A DNA stretch of 64,000 nt from an uncultured Prevotella sp. (GTDB lineage: Bacteria > Bacteroidota > Bacteroidia > Bacteroidales > Bacteroidaceae): NCBI GenBank assembly GCA_944319915.1, contig CALUEY010000001.1, positions 62,001-126,000 of the forward strand, given 5' to 3'. The position numbers and the translations under genes were made by a program. Positions 52,079 to 62,544 of the stretch are shown here, one piece after another (position 1 is the first letter of the stretch; the number at the start of each line of letters is the position of its first letter). The notes beneath the pieces were generated by a model. That model was not told the origin of the DNA. It did not search any database and saw only the letters and a list, made by a program, of their open reading frames with translations.

Positions 52079-52216
52079 CCCACGTTCTGGCGGGTTTGAA
52101 ACCCGCCAGCTGCCTGTTGCGGGTTTGCAACCAGTGCCATGCTTGTTTCTTTCACTTTTCCGGGTCGCAGACCCGGCCACGGGCGCTGGCGGGTTACCAA
52201 CCCGCCAGAACGTGGG
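52079..52216 (+). repeat. MITE-like element, copy III (138 bp)
   Basis: CCCACGTTCTGGCGGGTT... (52079-52108) and its inverted partner (52187-52216, ending AACCCGCCAGAACGTGGG) form nearly perfect ends. The inner hairpins are GGCGGGTTTGAAACCCGCC and CCGGGTCGCAGACCCGG. It has the same length as copy I and the same orientation as copy II, and lies about 180 bp upstream of the rpsL promoter. Confidence 0.82.
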
Positions 52217-52394
52217 TGATAACCGGCCATTGTCCTTGTGATGCCGCTGTTCTTGCGGTTGAGGCATAGGCGAGTAATGGCGAATATGGAACAATAATAA
52301 GTTGTGTAATGTTAAATATGTTATATATTATTAAAATCAACAACAAGTGGCGTGAAAGACAAATGTAACATTAGGATTAATGAAATAAAATTTG

Positions 52395-52402
52395 TACCTT
52401 TG
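52395..52402 (+). promoter_or_regulatory. -7 promoter box of the str (rpsL) operon
   Basis: TACCTTTG followed by C, with TTAG at 52371-52374 in the -33 position (20-bp spacer) and a strongly AT-rich upstream region. The leader to rpsL is about 75 nt. Confidence 0.65.
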
Positions 52403-52481
52403 CACCCCAAAAAGGGTGGAAGTGCCCTAATCCAATATTGACAATAATAACAAATACATAAAAATTTAAAAATAAAACAAA

Positions 52482-52862
52482 ATGCCTACAATTCAGCAAT
52501 TGGTAAGAAAGGGCAGGAATGTGCTTGCAGACAAGAGCAAGTCGCCCGCGCTGGACTCATGTCCGCAGCGCCGTGGCGTTTGCGTGCGTGTCTACACCAC
52601 AACTCCTAAGAAGCCTAACTCGGCAATGCGCAAGGTTGCCCGTGTGCGTTTGACAAACCAGAAGGAAGTTAACTCTTACATCCCCGGCGAGGGCCACAAC
52701 CTGCAGGAGCACTCCATAGTGCTTGTGCGTGGCGGCCGTGTGAAGGACCTGCCCGGTGTGCGCTACCACATCGTTCGCGGTACGCTTGATACCGCCGGCG
52801 TGGCCAACCGCACGCAGCGTCGTTCAAAGTACGGTGCAAAGCGTCCTAAGGCAAAGAAGTAA
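52482..52862 (+). CDS. rpsL: 30S ribosomal protein S12
   Basis: Decoding-centre protein of the small subunit. The 126-residue product starts [13 protein letters not shown] and has the [10 protein letters not shown] loop with both Lys (43, 44; E. coli 42, 43) and the [11 protein letters not shown] loop with its Lys. This is the wild-type form at positions where streptomycin-resistance changes arise. First gene of the str operon. Confidence 0.97.
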   Translation: MPTIQQLVRKGRNVLADKSKSPALDSCPQRRGVCVRVYTTTPKKPNSAMRKVARVRLTNQKEVNSYIPGEGHNLQEHSIVLVRGGRVKDLPGVRYHIVRGTLDTAGVANRTQRRSKYGAKRPKAKK

Positions 52863-52999
52863 CCGACAATCCGCAGAGGACAAGAAGATTTTATTGGATT
52901 AGTTTTGCTGGAGAATTGTTAAAAGGTTGAGTAAATGCCCGAGAGCGGGCGTTGAAGAACAATAGACAGCCCCATGCAGAATAAACATTTAAGACTAAA

Positions 53000-53476
53000 A
53001 TGAGAAAGGCAAAACCAAAGAAGCGCGTGATCCTGCCGGATCCCGTGTACAATGACCAGAAGGTCTCGAAGTTTGTGAACCATCTGATGTATGACGGCAA
53101 GAAGAATACCTCATACAAGATTTTCTATCATGCACTTGAGGTCGTAAAGGCCAAGATGAGCAACGAGGAGAAGTCAGCCCTCGAGATATGGAAGAGCGCA
53201 CTCGACAACATCACCCCGCAGGTGGAGGTGAAGAGTCGCCGCATAGGTGGAGCTACGTTCCAGGTGCCTACTGAAATCCGCCCGGAGCGCAAGGAAAGCA
53301 TCTCGATGAAGAACATGATTTCGTATGCCCGCAAGCGCAGCGGCAAGTCGATGGCCGACAAGCTCGCAGCAGAGATCATGGACGCATACAACAGCCAGGG
53401 CGGTGCTTTCAAGCGCAAGGAGGATATGCACCGTATGGCCGAGGCTAACCGCGCTTTCGCCCACTTCAGATTCTAA
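53000..53476 (+). CDS. rpsG: 30S ribosomal protein S7
   Basis: 16S rRNA 3'-domain assembly protein. The 158-residue product starts [20 protein letters not shown], with the helical core ([13 protein letters not shown]) and the basic loop ([14 protein letters not shown]). It is 137 bp downstream of rpsL, a longer gap than elsewhere in the cluster; this gap carries a small hairpin GCCCG-AGAG-CGGGC (52936-52949) that could be a regulatory or processing site. Confidence 0.96.
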   Translation: MRKAKPKKRVILPDPVYNDQKVSKFVNHLMYDGKKNTSYKIFYHALEVVKAKMSNEEKSALEIWKSALDNITPQVEVKSRRIGGATFQVPTEIRPERKESISMKNMISYARKRSGKSMADKLAAEIMDAYNSQGGAFKRKEDMHRMAEANRAFAHFRF

Positions 53477-53501
53477 TAAATAGCATAAAGGTAAAAAGAC
53501 A

Positions 53502-55619
53502 ATGGCAAACCGCGATTTACATTTGACTCGCAACATCGGCATCATGGCTCACATCGATGCTGGAAAGACCACTACGTCTGAGCGTATCCTGTTCTACACC
53601 GGAAAGACCCACAAGATTGGTGAGGTACACGACGGTGCCGCTACCATGGACTGGATGGCTCAGGAGCAGGAGCGAGGTATAACCATTACCTCCGCAGCTA
53701 CCACGTGCAACTGGACCTGGGGTGGAAAGCAGTACAAGATAAACCTCATCGACACTCCGGGACACGTAGACTTCACCGCCGAGGTGGAGCGTTCGCTCCG
53801 CGTGCTCGACGGGGCCGTGGCCACTTATTCGGCTGCCGACGGCGTTCAGCCGCAGTCGGAGACCGTGTGGCGCCAGGCCGACAAGTACAACGTGCCGCGT
53901 ATTGGCTATGTGAACAAGATGGACCGCTCTGGCGCCGATTTCTTCGAGACCGTGCAGCAGATGAAGGACATCCTCGGCGCCAACCCTGTGGTTATGCAGG
54001 TGCCTATCGGAGCTGAGGAGAACTTCAAGGGCGTGGTTGACCTCGTGAAGATGAAGGCCATCCTTTGGCACGACGAGACCATGGGCGCAGAATACTCCAT
54101 TGAGGATATTCCTGCCGACCTGAAGGATGAGTGCGACGAGTGGCGCGGCAAGCTGCTTGAGGCCGCTGCCGAGTACGACGAGGCCATCATGGAGAAGTAT
54201 TTCGACGATCCCAACACCATAACCGAGGATGAGATAATCAGCGCTATCCGCAAGGGTACTGTGTCGATGGCTTGCACTCCGATGATATGTGGTTCTTCGT
54301 ACAAGAACAAGGGTGTGCAGCCTCTGCTCGACTATGTTTGCGCTTTCCTGCCGTCGCCTCTTGACACCGAGAACATCGTTGGCACCAATCCCGACACCGG
54401 CGAGGAGGAAGACCGCAAGCCTTCGGAGTCTGACCCAACGGCAGCGCTGGCATTCAAGATTGCCACTGACCCGTATATGGGCCGCCTGGTGTTCTTCCGC
54501 GTTTACTCTGGCAAGGTGGAGGCTGGATCCTATGTGTTCAACACACGTTCCGGCAAGAAGGAGCGCGTGAGCCGCTTGTTCCAGATGAACTCGAACAAGG
54601 AAATACCTATGGACACAATCGACGCTGGCGACATCGGCGCAGGTGTGGGCTTCAAGGATATACGTACTGGCGATACCCTGTGCGACGAGGCTCACCCGAT
54701 TGTGCTTGAGTCAATCACCTTCCCCGACACAGTGATTTCCATTGCTGTTGAGCCTAAGAGCCAGGCTGACATCGCCAAGCTCGACAACGGCCTTGCCAAG
54801 CTGGCAGAGGAAGATCCTACCTTCACTGTGCGCACAGACGAGCAGAGCGGCCAGACCATCATCTCGGGTATGGGTGAGCTTCACCTCGACATCATCATCG
54901 ACCGCCTGAAGCGCGAGTTCAAGGTGGAGTGCAACCAGGGCAAGCCTCAGGTGAACTACAAGGAGGCCATCACCAAGACCGTCAACCTGCGCGAGGTTTA
55001 CAAGAAGCAGAGCGGTGGTCGCGGTAAGTTTGCCGACATCATCGTGAACATCGGTCCGGTGGACGAGGACTTCAAGGAAGGCGGCCTGCAGTTCGTTAAC
55101 GAGGTGAAGGGCGGAAACATCCCCAAGGAGTTCATCCCTTCGGTTCAGAAGGGCTTTGAGAACGCAATGAAGAACGGTGTGCTGGGCGGCTATCCCATGG
55201 ACAGCTTGAAGGTTACACTGCTTGATGGCTCGTTCCACCCGGTAGACTCTGACCAGCTCTCGTTTGAGCTTGCTGCCTTGAATGCCTACAAGAACGGCTG
55301 CGTGAAGGCAGGCCCCGTGCTGATGGAGCCTATCATGAAGCTGGAGGTCATCACTCCTGAGGAGAACATGGGCGACGTGATTGGCGACCTCAACAAGCGC
55401 CGTGGCCAGGTAGAGGGCATGGACGAGGCCCGCAGTGGCGCCCGTGTCATCAAGGCCAAGGTTCCACTCTCTGAGATGTTTGGATATGTCACCGCACTGC
55501 GTACTATCACCTCTGGCCGTGCCACCAGCTCCATGGAGTATGACCACCACGCACCGCTGTCGAGCTCTATAGCCAAGGCAGTGCTTGAGGAAGTGAAGGG
55601 ACGCGCAGACCTCGTATAA
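53502..55619 (+). CDS. fusA: Elongation factor G
   Basis: GTPase that drives translocation. The 705-residue product has the G1 loop [10 protein letters not shown], a G2 Thr in [14 protein letters not shown]3 DTPGH and G4 NKMD. Domains II-V follow to the C-terminus ([14 protein letters not shown]). Length is normal, so it is the canonical EF-G and not a tetracycline-resistance relative. It is 25 bp after rpsG and followed by a strong hairpin, then rpsJ. No tuf gene lies between, as usual in Bacteroidota. Confidence 0.97.
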   Translation: MANRDLHLTRNIGIMAHIDAGKTTTSERILFYTGKTHKIGEVHDGAATMDWMAQEQERGITITSAATTCNWTWGGKQYKINLIDTPGHVDFTAEVERSLRVLDGAVATYSAADGVQPQSETVWRQADKYNVPRIGYVNKMDRSGADFFETVQQMKDILGANPVVMQVPIGAEENFKGVVDLVKMKAILWHDETMGAEYSIEDIPADLKDECDEWRGKLLEAAAEYDEAIMEKYFDDPNTITEDEIISAIRKGTVSMACTPMICGSSYKNKGVQPLLDYVCAFLPSPLDTENIVGTNPDTGEEEDRKPSESDPTAALAFKIATDPYMGRLVFFRVYSGKVEAGSYVFNTRSGKKERVSRLFQMNSNKEIPMDTIDAGDIGAGVGFKDIRTGDTLCDEAHPIVLESITFPDTVISIAVEPKSQADIAKLDNGLAKLAEEDPTFTVRTDEQSGQTIISGMGELHLDIIIDRLKREFKVECNQGKPQVNYKEAITKTVNLREVYKKQSGGRGKFADIIVNIGPVDEDFKEGGLQFVNEVKGGNIPKEFIPSVQKGFENAMKNGVLGGYPMDSLKVTLLDGSFHPVDSDQLSFELAALNAYKNGCVKAGPVLMEPIMKLEVITPEENMGDVIGDLNKRRGQVEGMDEARSGARVIKAKVPLSEMFGYVTALRTITSGRATSSMEYDHHAPLSSSIAKAVLEEVKGRADLV

Positions 55620-55644
55620 CAGCAATCAAACAAAACAAGGATTG

Positions 55645-55684
55645 GGCGGCGCTGCTTAGCGAATGACTCTTAAGCAGTGCCGCC
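55645..55684 (+). promoter_or_regulatory. 14-bp hairpin between fusA and rpsJ
   Basis: GGCGGCGCTGCTTA (55645-55658) pairs with TAAGCAGTGCCGCC (55671-55684), one G-U, loop 12 nt. It stands 26 bp after fusA and 34 bp before rpsJ. No T tract follows. Candidate attenuator, processing site or ribosomal-protein autoregulation target at the str/S10 boundary. Confidence 0.65.
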
Positions 55685-55717
55685 ATTCCTAACAGAATCA
55701 ATAACAGCAAAAATAAC

Positions 55718-56023
55718 ATGAGTCAGAAAATCAGAATCAAGCTGAAGTCATACGACCACAAGCTCGTAGACAAGTCGGCAGAGAAGATCGTTAAGGCCGT
55801 TAAGGCCACGGGCGCAATCGTTAGCGGGCCTATCCCATTGCCCACGCACAAGCGCATCTACACCGTAAACCGCAGTACGTTTGTAAACAAGAAGGCTCGT
55901 GAGCAGTTCCAGCTCTCAGACTACAAGCGCCTCATCGACATTTACAGCTCTACAGCCAAGACCGTAGACGCGCTGATGAAGCTTGAGTTGCCCAGCGGTG
56001 TTGAGGTAGAAATCAAAGTATAG
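55718..56023 (+). CDS. rpsJ: 30S ribosomal protein S10
   Basis: Head-domain protein of the small subunit, also the NusE transcription antitermination factor. The 101-residue product begins [20 protein letters not shown] and has the GPIPLPT loop. First gene of the S10 operon; it lies 98 bp after fusA with the hairpin in between. Confidence 0.96.
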   Translation: MSQKIRIKLKSYDHKLVDKSAEKIVKAVKATGAIVSGPIPLPTHKRIYTVNRSTFVNKKAREQFQLSDYKRLIDIYSSTAKTVDALMKLELPSGVEVEIKV

Positions 56024-56052
56024 TTATTTACAGTTCTTAATATTTAATTGAA

Positions 56053-56667
56053 ATGCCAGGTTTAATTGGAAAGAAAATCGGAATGACATCCGTTTTCAGT
56101 GCCGACGGCAAGAACGTGCCGTGCACTGTTATCGAAGCTGGTCCTTGTGTCGTTACCCAAGTGAAGACCGTCGAGAAGGACGGGTACAAGGCTGTGCAAC
56201 TTGGATTCGCTGAGGCTAAGGAGAAGAATACCTCCAAGCAGATGATGGGCGTGTTCAAGAAAGCCGGTACGACACCTAAGCGCCACTTGGCCGAGTTCAA
56301 GTTTGACGAGGAGTATAACCTCGGCGACACCATCACTGTGGATATCTTCAATGACACGCAGTTTGTTGATGTTGTCGGAACATCAAAAGGTAAGGGCTTC
56401 CAGGGCGTAATCAAGCGCCATGGCTTTGGCGGAGTAGGCCAGAGCACCCACGGCCAGGATGACCGCGCCCGCAGGCCGGGTTCTATCGGTGCCTGCTCTT
56501 ATCCCGCAAAGGTGTTCAAGGGTCTCCGCATGGCAGGCCACATGGGCAACGAGAGGGTAACCACGCAGAATCTGAGAGTTTTGAAAGTGATACCGGAGCA
56601 TAACCTTATCCTTGTAAAAGGTAGTGTTGCTGGTTATAATGGTTCAACCGTTTTAATTGAGAAATAA
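56053..56667 (+). CDS. rplC: 50S ribosomal protein L3
   Basis: Early 23S rRNA-binding protein near the peptidyl-transferase centre. The 204-residue product starts [15 protein letters not shown] and has the extended loop ([20 protein letters not shown]). Its stop overlaps the rplD start by one base (TAATG). Confidence 0.96.
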   Translation: MPGLIGKKIGMTSVFSADGKNVPCTVIEAGPCVVTQVKTVEKDGYKAVQLGFAEAKEKNTSKQMMGVFKKAGTTPKRHLAEFKFDEEYNLGDTITVDIFNDTQFVDVVGTSKGKGFQGVIKRHGFGGVGQSTHGQDDRARRPGSIGACSYPAKVFKGLRMAGHMGNERVTTQNLRVLKVIPEHNLILVKGSVAGYNGSTVLIEK

Positions 56668-57296
56668 TGGAAATTAACGTATTAAATATCAATGGCCAGG
56701 AGACCGGGAGAAAGGTTACGTTAAACGAAGGCATCTTCGGAATTGAACCTAATGACCACGTTCTGTATCTGGACGTAAAGCAGTATCTTGCAAACCAGCG
56801 CCAAGGAACGGCAAAGACCAAGGAGAGAAGCGAGGTCTCGGGTTCTACCCGCAAGCTCGGTAGGCAGAAGGGCGGCGGCGGCGCTCGCCGTGGCGACATC
56901 AACTCTCCGCTGCTCGTAGGCGGTGGCCGCGTGTTTGGTCCGGTACCCCGTGACTACGGCTTCAAGCTCAACAAAAAAGTAAAGATTCTTGCCCGTAAGA
57001 GTGCTCTGTCTTATAAGGCACAGGAGAATGCGATAGTTGTGGTTGAGGACTTCGAAATGGAAGCCCCAAAGACTAAAGAATTCGTAAATATCGCTAAAAA
57101 TCTCAAAGTTGACGGCAAGAAGACCCTTTATCTTTTGCCAAATATAAATAAAAACGTATATTTGTCAGCTCGCAACTTGCAGCGCACCGAAGTTATGCTT
57201 GCATCATCGCTCAATACGTATAAAGTTTTGAATGCAGATGTGCTTGTAATCACGGAGAACTCGCTCAAGGAGATAGAAGGCGTATTAATCAAATAA
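56667..57296 (+). CDS. rplD: 50S ribosomal protein L4
   Basis: Exit-tunnel protein. The 209-residue product has the conserved loop ([20 protein letters not shown]) reaching into the tunnel. In E. coli L4 represses its own operon; whether that holds here is unknown, but the hairpin upstream of rpsJ is a possible target. Overlaps rplC by one base. Confidence 0.95.
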   Translation: MEINVLNINGQETGRKVTLNEGIFGIEPNDHVLYLDVKQYLANQRQGTAKTKERSEVSGSTRKLGRQKGGGGARRGDINSPLLVGGGRVFGPVPRDYGFKLNKKVKILARKSALSYKAQENAIVVVEDFEMEAPKTKEFVNIAKNLKVDGKKTLYLLPNINKNVYLSARNLQRTEVMLASSLNTYKVLNADVLVITENSLKEIEGVLIK

Positions 57297-57311
57297 GGAG
57301 ACTAAGGAATT

Positions 57312-57674
57312 ATGGCATTTATAATCAAACCTTTGGTCACTGAGAAGATGACCAAGATCACTGAGAAGACGTCTGTAGACAAGACTTATACTCCGAAGGC
57401 TGGCAAGAACAAGGGCCAGCAGGTGACGAAGGTTGCTACGCCTAAGTATGGTTTCATCGTTAAGCCCGAGGCTAACAAGATTGAGATCCAGAAGGAAATT
57501 GAGGCGATGTTCAATGTTACCGTGATCAATGTGAACACGATGCGCTATTCGGGCAAGCGTTCCTCGCGCTACACGAAGGCAGGTCTTGTGAAAGGCCAGC
57601 GCAATGCTTACAAGAAAGCAATCGTCACTCTTAAGGAGGGTGATACCATAGACATTTACAGCAATATTCAATAA
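57312..57674 (+). CDS. rplW: 50S ribosomal protein L23
   Basis: Exit-site protein that docks trigger factor and SRP. The 120-residue product begins [19 protein letters not shown]. It carries an extra segment around residues 27-45 ([18 protein letters not shown]), making it about 20 residues longer than the common 95-100. The family core resumes at [14 protein letters not shown]. Confidence 0.94.
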   Translation: MAFIIKPLVTEKMTKITEKTSVDKTYTPKAGKNKGQQVTKVATPKYGFIVKPEANKIEIQKEIEAMFNVTVINVNTMRYSGKRSSRYTKAGLVKGQRNAYKKAIVTLKEGDTIDIYSNIQ

Positions 57675-57679
57675 TAGAA

Positions 57680-58507
57680 ATGGCAGTACGTAAGTTTAAA
57701 CCGGTAACTCCGGGTCAAAGACACAAGATTATTGGCACGTTCGAGGAAATTACTGCATCCGTGCCAGAGAAGTCTCTCGTTTACGGCAAGCGCTCTACCG
57801 GCGGTCGAAACAACACCGGTAAGATGACTGTCCGCTATAGGGGCGGTGGCCACAAGAGGAAGTTCCGTCTGATCGACTTCAAGCGAGAGAAGGATGGTGT
57901 GCCAGCAGTTGTTAAGTCAATCGAGTACGATCCGAACCGTTCGGCTCGTATCGCTTTGCTTTACTATGCTGATGGTGAAAAACGTTATATTATTGCTCCC
58001 AATGGGCTGCAGGTAGGCACGACGGTGATGTCGGGTGCCGAGGCCGCCCCTGAGATCGGCAACTGCCTCCCGCTTGCCAACATCCCTGTTGGTACGGTGA
58101 TCCACAACATCGAGCTTCGCCCTGGGCAGGGCGCGCTGCTCGTTCGTTCGGCAGGTAATTTCGCTCAGTTGACTTCTCGTGATGGTAGCTACTGTGTCAT
58201 CAAGCTGCCTTCAGGCGAGACTCGTCAGATTCTTAGTGCTTGCAAGGCAACTGTGGGTAGCGTTGGAAACTCCGACCATGCGCTTGAGCAGTCGGGTAAG
58301 GCAGGACGCTCTCGCTGGCTCGGTCGCCGTCCTCACAACCGTGGTGTTGTGATGAACCCGCACGATCACCCGATGGGTGGTGGCGAGGGCCGTCAGTCTG
58401 GTGGTCACCCACGCTCACGCAAGGGCTTGTATGCTAAGGGTCTTAAGACACGCTCGCCCAGAAAGCTGTCAAGCAAGTACATAATCGAAAGAGCTAACAA
58501 GAAGTAA
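57680..58507 (+). CDS. rplB: 50S ribosomal protein L2
   Basis: Large primary rRNA-binding protein needed for subunit joining. The 275-residue product begins [16 protein letters not shown] and carries the highly conserved C-terminal [20 protein letters not shown] segment with the essential His. Six bp after rplW. Confidence 0.97.
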   Translation: MAVRKFKPVTPGQRHKIIGTFEEITASVPEKSLVYGKRSTGGRNNTGKMTVRYRGGGHKRKFRLIDFKREKDGVPAVVKSIEYDPNRSARIALLYYADGEKRYIIAPNGLQVGTTVMSGAEAAPEIGNCLPLANIPVGTVIHNIELRPGQGALLVRSAGNFAQLTSRDGSYCVIKLPSGETRQILSACKATVGSVGNSDHALEQSGKAGRSRWLGRRPHNRGVVMNPHDHPMGGGEGRQSGGHPRSRKGLYAKGLKTRSPRKLSSKYIIERANKK

Positions 58508-58529
58508 TCAACTTAACCAAGCGTAAATT

Positions 58530-58796
58530 ATGAGTCGTTCATTAAAAAAAGGCCCGTACATAAATGTCTCGCTCGAGAAGAAAATCCTTGCCATGAACGA
58601 GAGCGGCAAGAAGAGCGTTGTCAAGACCTGGGCCAGGGCTTCGATGATTTCCCCCGATTTCGTGGGGCATACCGTTGCAGTCCACAATGGAAATAAATTC
58701 ATTCCTGTTTACATCACTGAGAACATGGTGGGCCATAAGCTGGGTGAGTTCTCTCTTACCCGCCGCTTCGGAGGCCATGCAGGTAACAAGAAGTAA
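58530..58796 (+). CDS. rpsS: 30S ribosomal protein S19
   Basis: Head protein next to S13. The 88-residue product starts [18 protein letters not shown] and has the [19 protein letters not shown] motif. Normal length. Confidence 0.96.
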   Translation: MSRSLKKGPYINVSLEKKILAMNESGKKSVVKTWARASMISPDFVGHTVAVHNGNKFIPVYITENMVGHKLGEFSLTRRFGGHAGNKK

Positions 58797-58825
58797 CAGG
58801 CTATCCAAAGAAAAAACAGAATAAA

Positions 58826-59227
58826 ATGGGAGCAAGAAAACATATAAAGGCTGAAGAAAGAAAGGCAGCCCGCAGAACTCAGTATTTTGCAAAGTTGAAA
58901 GGATGTCCGTCCTCTCCGCGCAAGATGCGCTATGTCGTTGACCTTGTCCGCGGCATGGAGGTGAACCGCGCACTCGGTGTGCTTAGGTTCACGAAGAAGG
59001 CAGCAGCGGCCGACGTTGAGAAGCTACTCCGCTCTGCCATCGCCAACTGGGAGTTTAAAAACGACCGCAAGGCAGAGGATGGCGAACTGTTCATCACGAA
59101 GATATTTGTTGACGAAGGTGTGACATTGAAGCGTATGAGGCCCGCGCCACAAGGCCGTGGATACAGGATACGCAAGCGTTCCAACCACGTTACCTTGTAT
59201 GTTGACTCTAAAACTAATGATAAATAA
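58826..59227 (+). CDS. rplV: 50S ribosomal protein L22
   Basis: Exit-tunnel protein with a long beta-hairpin. The 133-residue product has the start [17 protein letters not shown] and the hairpin tip region [20 protein letters not shown], where macrolide-resistance changes occur. The sequence there looks intact. Confidence 0.96.
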   Translation: MGARKHIKAEERKAARRTQYFAKLKGCPSSPRKMRYVVDLVRGMEVNRALGVLRFTKKAAAADVEKLLRSAIANWEFKNDRKAEDGELFITKIFVDEGVTLKRMRPAPQGRGYRIRKRSNHVTLYVDSKTNDK

Positions 59228-59235
59228 CAAGTAGA

Positions 59236-59958
59236 ATGGGACAGAAAGTTAATCCGATAAGCAACCGCCTTGGAATTGTAAGAGGCTGGGAATCAAATTG
59301 GTTTGGAGGAAAGGACTTCGGTGACAACCTCGTTGAGGACATGAAGATCCGCAAGTACCTCAACGAGCGCCTGGCCAAGGCAAGCGTATCCCGCATTGTC
59401 ATCGAGCGCACGCTCAAGCTGGTTACCATCACTATTTGTACAGCCCGTCCGGGTGTTGTCATTGGCAAGGGTGGACAGGATGTCGACAAGCTCAAGGAGG
59501 AGCTGAAGAAGCTCTATGACAAGGAGATTCAGATCAACATCTACGAGGTAAAGAAGCCTGAGCTTGACGCCACTATCGTGGCCAACAACATCGCGCGTCA
59601 GGTGGAGGGCAAAATTGCTTATCGCCGCGCCATCAAAATGGCCATTGCAAATACGATGCGCGCTGGTGCAGAGGGCATCAAGGTTCAGATTACCGGTCGC
59701 CTTAACGGTGCTGAGATGGCACGTAAGGAGATGTACAAGGAAGGCCGCACTCCGTTGCACACATTCCGTGCAGACATTGACTATTGCCAGGCCGAGGCAC
59801 TAACCAAGGTGGGCCTGCTGGGCATCAAGGTATGGATATGCCGTGGCGAGCTTTATGGCAAGCAGGACGTTTCGCCTAACTTCACCCAGGAGAAGGGCAG
59901 CGGACGCTCTAACGGTAGCAATGGTGGCAGGAAGTTCCGCGGGAGAAAGAACAAGTAA
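59236..59958 (+). CDS. rpsC: 30S ribosomal protein S3
   Basis: mRNA-entry helicase component of the small subunit. The 240-residue product begins [20 protein letters not shown] and contains a type II KH domain ([16 protein letters not shown]) and the C-terminal S3 domain, followed by a Gly/Ser/Asn/Arg-rich tail. Eight bp after rplV. Confidence 0.97.
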   Translation: MGQKVNPISNRLGIVRGWESNWFGGKDFGDNLVEDMKIRKYLNERLAKASVSRIVIERTLKLVTITICTARPGVVIGKGGQDVDKLKEELKKLYDKEIQINIYEVKKPELDATIVANNIARQVEGKIAYRRAIKMAIANTMRAGAEGIKVQITGRLNGAEMARKEMYKEGRTPLHTFRADIDYCQAEALTKVGLLGIKVWICRGELYGKQDVSPNFTQEKGSGRSNGSNGGRKFRGRKNK

Positions 59959-59980
59959 TTTTTTAAAGTAAGAAGCTATC

Positions 59981-60409
59981 ATGTTACAACCTAAGAGAGT
60001 AAAATATAGGAGACCCCAAGACGGCCGTGGCAACAAAGGCAACGCCCACAGGGGTACGCAATTGGCTTTCGGCTCGTTCGGCATCAAGACCCTTGAGGCC
60101 AAGTGGCTCGACAGCCGCCAGATTGAGGCAGCCCGTGTGGCTGTCAACCGCTATATGCAGCGCGAAGGACAGGTATGGATCCGCATATTCCCGGACAAGC
60201 CTATTACCCGCAAGCCGGCCGACGTGCGAATGGGTAAGGGAAAGGGTGACCCCGCAGGCTGGGTTGCTCCTGTGACTCCAGGTCGCATCCTCTTTGAGGT
60301 CGAGGGCGTTTCGTTTGACATTGCCAAAGAGGCTTTGCGCCTTGCAGCACAGAAGTTGCCCGTGAAGACTAAGTTTGTTGTTAGACGTGATTACGATAAA
60401 AACGCTTAA
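59981..60409 (+). CDS. rplP: 50S ribosomal protein L16
   Basis: Protein at the A-site side of the 50S subunit. The 142-residue product begins [20 protein letters not shown] and has the [16 protein letters not shown] motif containing the Arg that is hydroxylated in E. coli (position not verified here). Confidence 0.96.
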   Translation: MLQPKRVKYRRPQDGRGNKGNAHRGTQLAFGSFGIKTLEAKWLDSRQIEAARVAVNRYMQREGQVWIRIFPDKPITRKPADVRMGKGKGDPAGWVAPVTPGRILFEVEGVSFDIAKEALRLAAQKLPVKTKFVVRRDYDKNA

Positions 60410-60411
60410 TT

Positions 60412-60606
60412 ATGAAGATCAAGGAAGTAAGAGAGCTGGATACCAAGGATTTGGAAGAAAGGCTGCAGACTGAGATTGCTAAGTACAATCAGCTGAAGTT
60501 TAATCACTCTGTAAGCCCCCTCGAGAATCCGTCGGAGATAAGGGCGACACGTCGAAGCATTGCGCGTATGAAGACTGTGCTCCGTGAGAGAGAGCTTAAC
60601 AAATAA
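60412..60606 (+). CDS. rpmC: 50S ribosomal protein L29
   Basis: Small helical protein near the exit tunnel. The 64-residue product starts [20 protein letters not shown] and has the core [19 protein letters not shown]. It begins 2 bp after rplP and is followed by rpsQ 13 bp later. Confidence 0.95.
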   Translation: MKIKEVRELDTKDLEERLQTEIAKYNQLKFNHSVSPLENPSEIRATRRSIARMKTVLRERELNK

Positions 60607-60619
60607 TTGTGGGTCACAG

Positions 60620-60874
60620 ATGGAAAGAAATTTAAGAAAGACAAGGCAGGGTGTGGTTATAAGCAACAAGATGCAGAAGACCATCGTTATTGCTTCTAAG
60701 TTCAAGGAGATGCACCCTATTTACGGAAAGTTTGTGCAGAAGACGAAGAAATATCACGTGCATGACGAGAATAATGAGGCTCAGGTGGGCGACACTGTGC
60801 TCATCATGGAGACTCGTCCTCTGAGCAAGACTAAGAGATGGAGATTGGTTCAAATTGTAGAAAAGGCTAAGTAA
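60620..60874 (+). CDS. rpsQ: 30S ribosomal protein S17
   Basis: Primary 16S rRNA-binding protein with an OB fold. The 84-residue product starts [20 protein letters not shown] and has [20 protein letters not shown]. An upstream in-frame start would overlap rpmC and lacks family support, so the ATG at 60620 is used. Confidence 0.95.
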   Translation: MERNLRKTRQGVVISNKMQKTIVIASKFKEMHPIYGKFVQKTKKYHVHDENNEAQVGDTVLIMETRPLSKTKRWRLVQIVEKAK

Positions 60875-60876
60875 TT

Positions 60877-61242
60877 ATGATACAGGCAGAAACAAGACTT
60901 ACAGTATGTGATAACAGCGGTGCCCGCGAGGCTTTGTGCATTCGCGTGCTCGGTGGTACCGGCCGCCGTTATGCAAGTGTGGGTGACATTATTGTCGTAG
61001 CTGTCAAGAATGTCATACCTTCGAGCGAACTGAAGAAGGGTGCGGTATCTAAGGCTTTGGTGGTACGCACTAAGAAAGAAGTCCGTCGTGCCGATGGATC
61101 ATATATCCGCTTTGATGATAATGCCTGCGTGTTGCTCAACAACCAAGGCGAAATCAGGGGTAGCCGCATCTTTGGCCCCGTGGCTCGCGAGCTGCGCGCT
61201 GTAAACATGAAGGTCGTTTCGTTGGCCCCTGAGGTTCTTTAA
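60877..61242 (+). CDS. rplN: 50S ribosomal protein L14
   Basis: Intersubunit-bridge protein. The 121-residue product starts [20 protein letters not shown] and ends with the family motif [22 protein letters not shown]. Two bp after rpsQ. Confidence 0.97.
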   Translation: MIQAETRLTVCDNSGAREALCIRVLGGTGRRYASVGDIIVVAVKNVIPSSELKKGAVSKALVVRTKKEVRRADGSYIRFDDNACVLLNNQGEIRGSRIFGPVARELRAVNMKVVSLAPEVL

Positions 61243-61265
61243 CAATTTTAATTGCGAAAAGAGAG

Positions 61266-61613
61266 ATGAATAAGTTCAAGATAAAGAAAAACGATATGGT
61301 GCTTGTCCTGGCCGGCAACGACAAGGATGTAAAGGGCCAAAACGGCAAGTACCCTGCTCCTCACAAGGTGCTCAAGGTGCTCGTTAAGGAGCAGCGCGCT
61401 ATCGTTGAGGGTGTCAACATTGTCTCGAAGAGCATGAAGCCTTCGGCAAAGCATCCGCAGGGTGGCATCATCAAGCAGGAGGCTCCTATCCACCTTTCTA
61501 ACCTGAGCCTTGTTGACCCGAAGAGTGGCGAGCCCACTCGCGTGGCCATCAAGCGCACAGAGGATGGCAAGAAAATCCGTATCGCTAAAAAGTCTGGGGA
61601 GGAAATAAAGTAA
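61266..61613 (+). CDS. rplX: 50S ribosomal protein L24
   Basis: Assembly initiator of the 50S subunit. The 115-residue product has an N-terminal KOW motif ([20 protein letters not shown]) and the typical [20 protein letters not shown] segment. Its stop shares a base with the rplE start (TAATG). Confidence 0.95.
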   Translation: MNKFKIKKNDMVLVLAGNDKDVKGQNGKYPAPHKVLKVLVKEQRAIVEGVNIVSKSMKPSAKHPQGGIIKQEAPIHLSNLSLVDPKSGEPTRVAIKRTEDGKKIRIAKKSGEEIK

Positions 61614-62167
61614 TGAACACCGCACAGCTTAAGAAAACCTATAAGGAGGAGATTGCTCCTGCTTTGAAGAAGCAGTTCAACTATTCTTCCTCCATGCAGA
61701 TTCCTGTGTTGAAGAAGATTGTCGTTAACCAGGGTCTTGGTAGCGCCACACAGGATAAGAAGATAATTGATGTGGCAGTTAACGAGATTACTGCCATCAC
61801 AGGCCAGAAGGCCGTGGCAACCTATTCCAAGAAGGATATCGCTAACTTCAAGCTCCGCAAGAAGATGCCCATCGGCGTGATGGTTACCCTTCGCCGCGAG
61901 CGTATGTATGAGTTCCTTGAGAAGCTCATCAGGGTGGCTCTGCCCCGTATCCGCGACTTCAAGGGCATTGAGTCTAAGTTCGACGGGCGTGGCAATTATA
62001 CTCTTGGCATACAGGAGCAGATTATTTTCCCGGAGATTAACATCGACGCTGTAGACCGTCTTCAGGGTATGAATATCACTTTCGTCACCTCTGCACAGAC
62101 TGACGAGGAGGGATACGCATTGCTCAAGGCTTTTGGCCTGCCGTTCAAAAACGCTAAAAACGATTAA
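61613..62167 (+). CDS. rplE: 50S ribosomal protein L5
   Basis: 5S rRNA-binding protein of the central protuberance. The 184-residue product contains [20 protein letters not shown], the [20 protein letters not shown] block and the [20 protein letters not shown] segment. Translationally coupled to rplX by a one-base overlap. Confidence 0.96.
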   Translation: MNTAQLKKTYKEEIAPALKKQFNYSSSMQIPVLKKIVVNQGLGSATQDKKIIDVAVNEITAITGQKAVATYSKKDIANFKLRKKMPIGVMVTLRRERMYEFLEKLIRVALPRIRDFKGIESKFDGRGNYTLGIQEQIIFPEINIDAVDRLQGMNITFVTSAQTDEEGYALLKAFGLPFKNAKND

Positions 62168-62173
62168 AGAGAT

Positions 62174-62476
62174 ATGGCAAAAGAATCAATGAAGGCCCGC
62201 GAGGTGAAGCGTGCCAAGCTTGTTGCCCGCTATGCCGAGAAGCGTGCCGCACTCAAGAAAATCATCGCTACTACCGATGACCCCGCTGAGGCTTATGAGG
62301 CTGCCCGCAAGTTGCAGAGCATCCCCCGCAACGCCAACCCCATCCGCCTGCACAACCGTTGCAAGATTACAGGCCGTCCACGTGGCTATATGCGCCAGTT
62401 CGGTCTCTCTCGCATACAGTTCCGCGAGATGGCTTCACAGGGGCTCATCCCTGGCGTTAAGAAGGCCAGCTGGTAA
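62174..62476 (+). CDS. rpsN: 30S ribosomal protein S14 (zinc-free type)
   Basis: The product (about 100 residues) starts [20 protein letters not shown] and has the core [20 protein letters not shown]. It lacks the CxxC zinc motifs of short S14, so it is the long C-minus form, which works without zinc. Six bp after rplE. Confidence 0.95.
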   Translation: MAKESMKAREVKRAKLVARYAEKRAALKKIIATTDDPAEAYEAARKLQSIPRNANPIRLHNRCKITGRPRGYMRQFGLSRIQFREMASQGLIPGVKKASW

Positions 62477-62544
62477 TCAAAAGAAAGCATTACACAAGTT
62501 TTTAATATTGTCGGGAAAGGCCCGATTAATTAAACAATCAATTT

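Noticed and set aside
52482-52862. Streptomycin-resistance changes in rpsL
   Set aside because: Both Lys residues of the PKKPNS loop and the Lys of the RVKDLPG loop are present, which is the susceptible form.
53502-55619. Tet(Q)-like ribosomal protection gene
   Set aside because: The EF-G-like gene sits in the str operon, has the canonical EF-G length and motifs, and lies between rpsG and rpsJ, so it is fusA.
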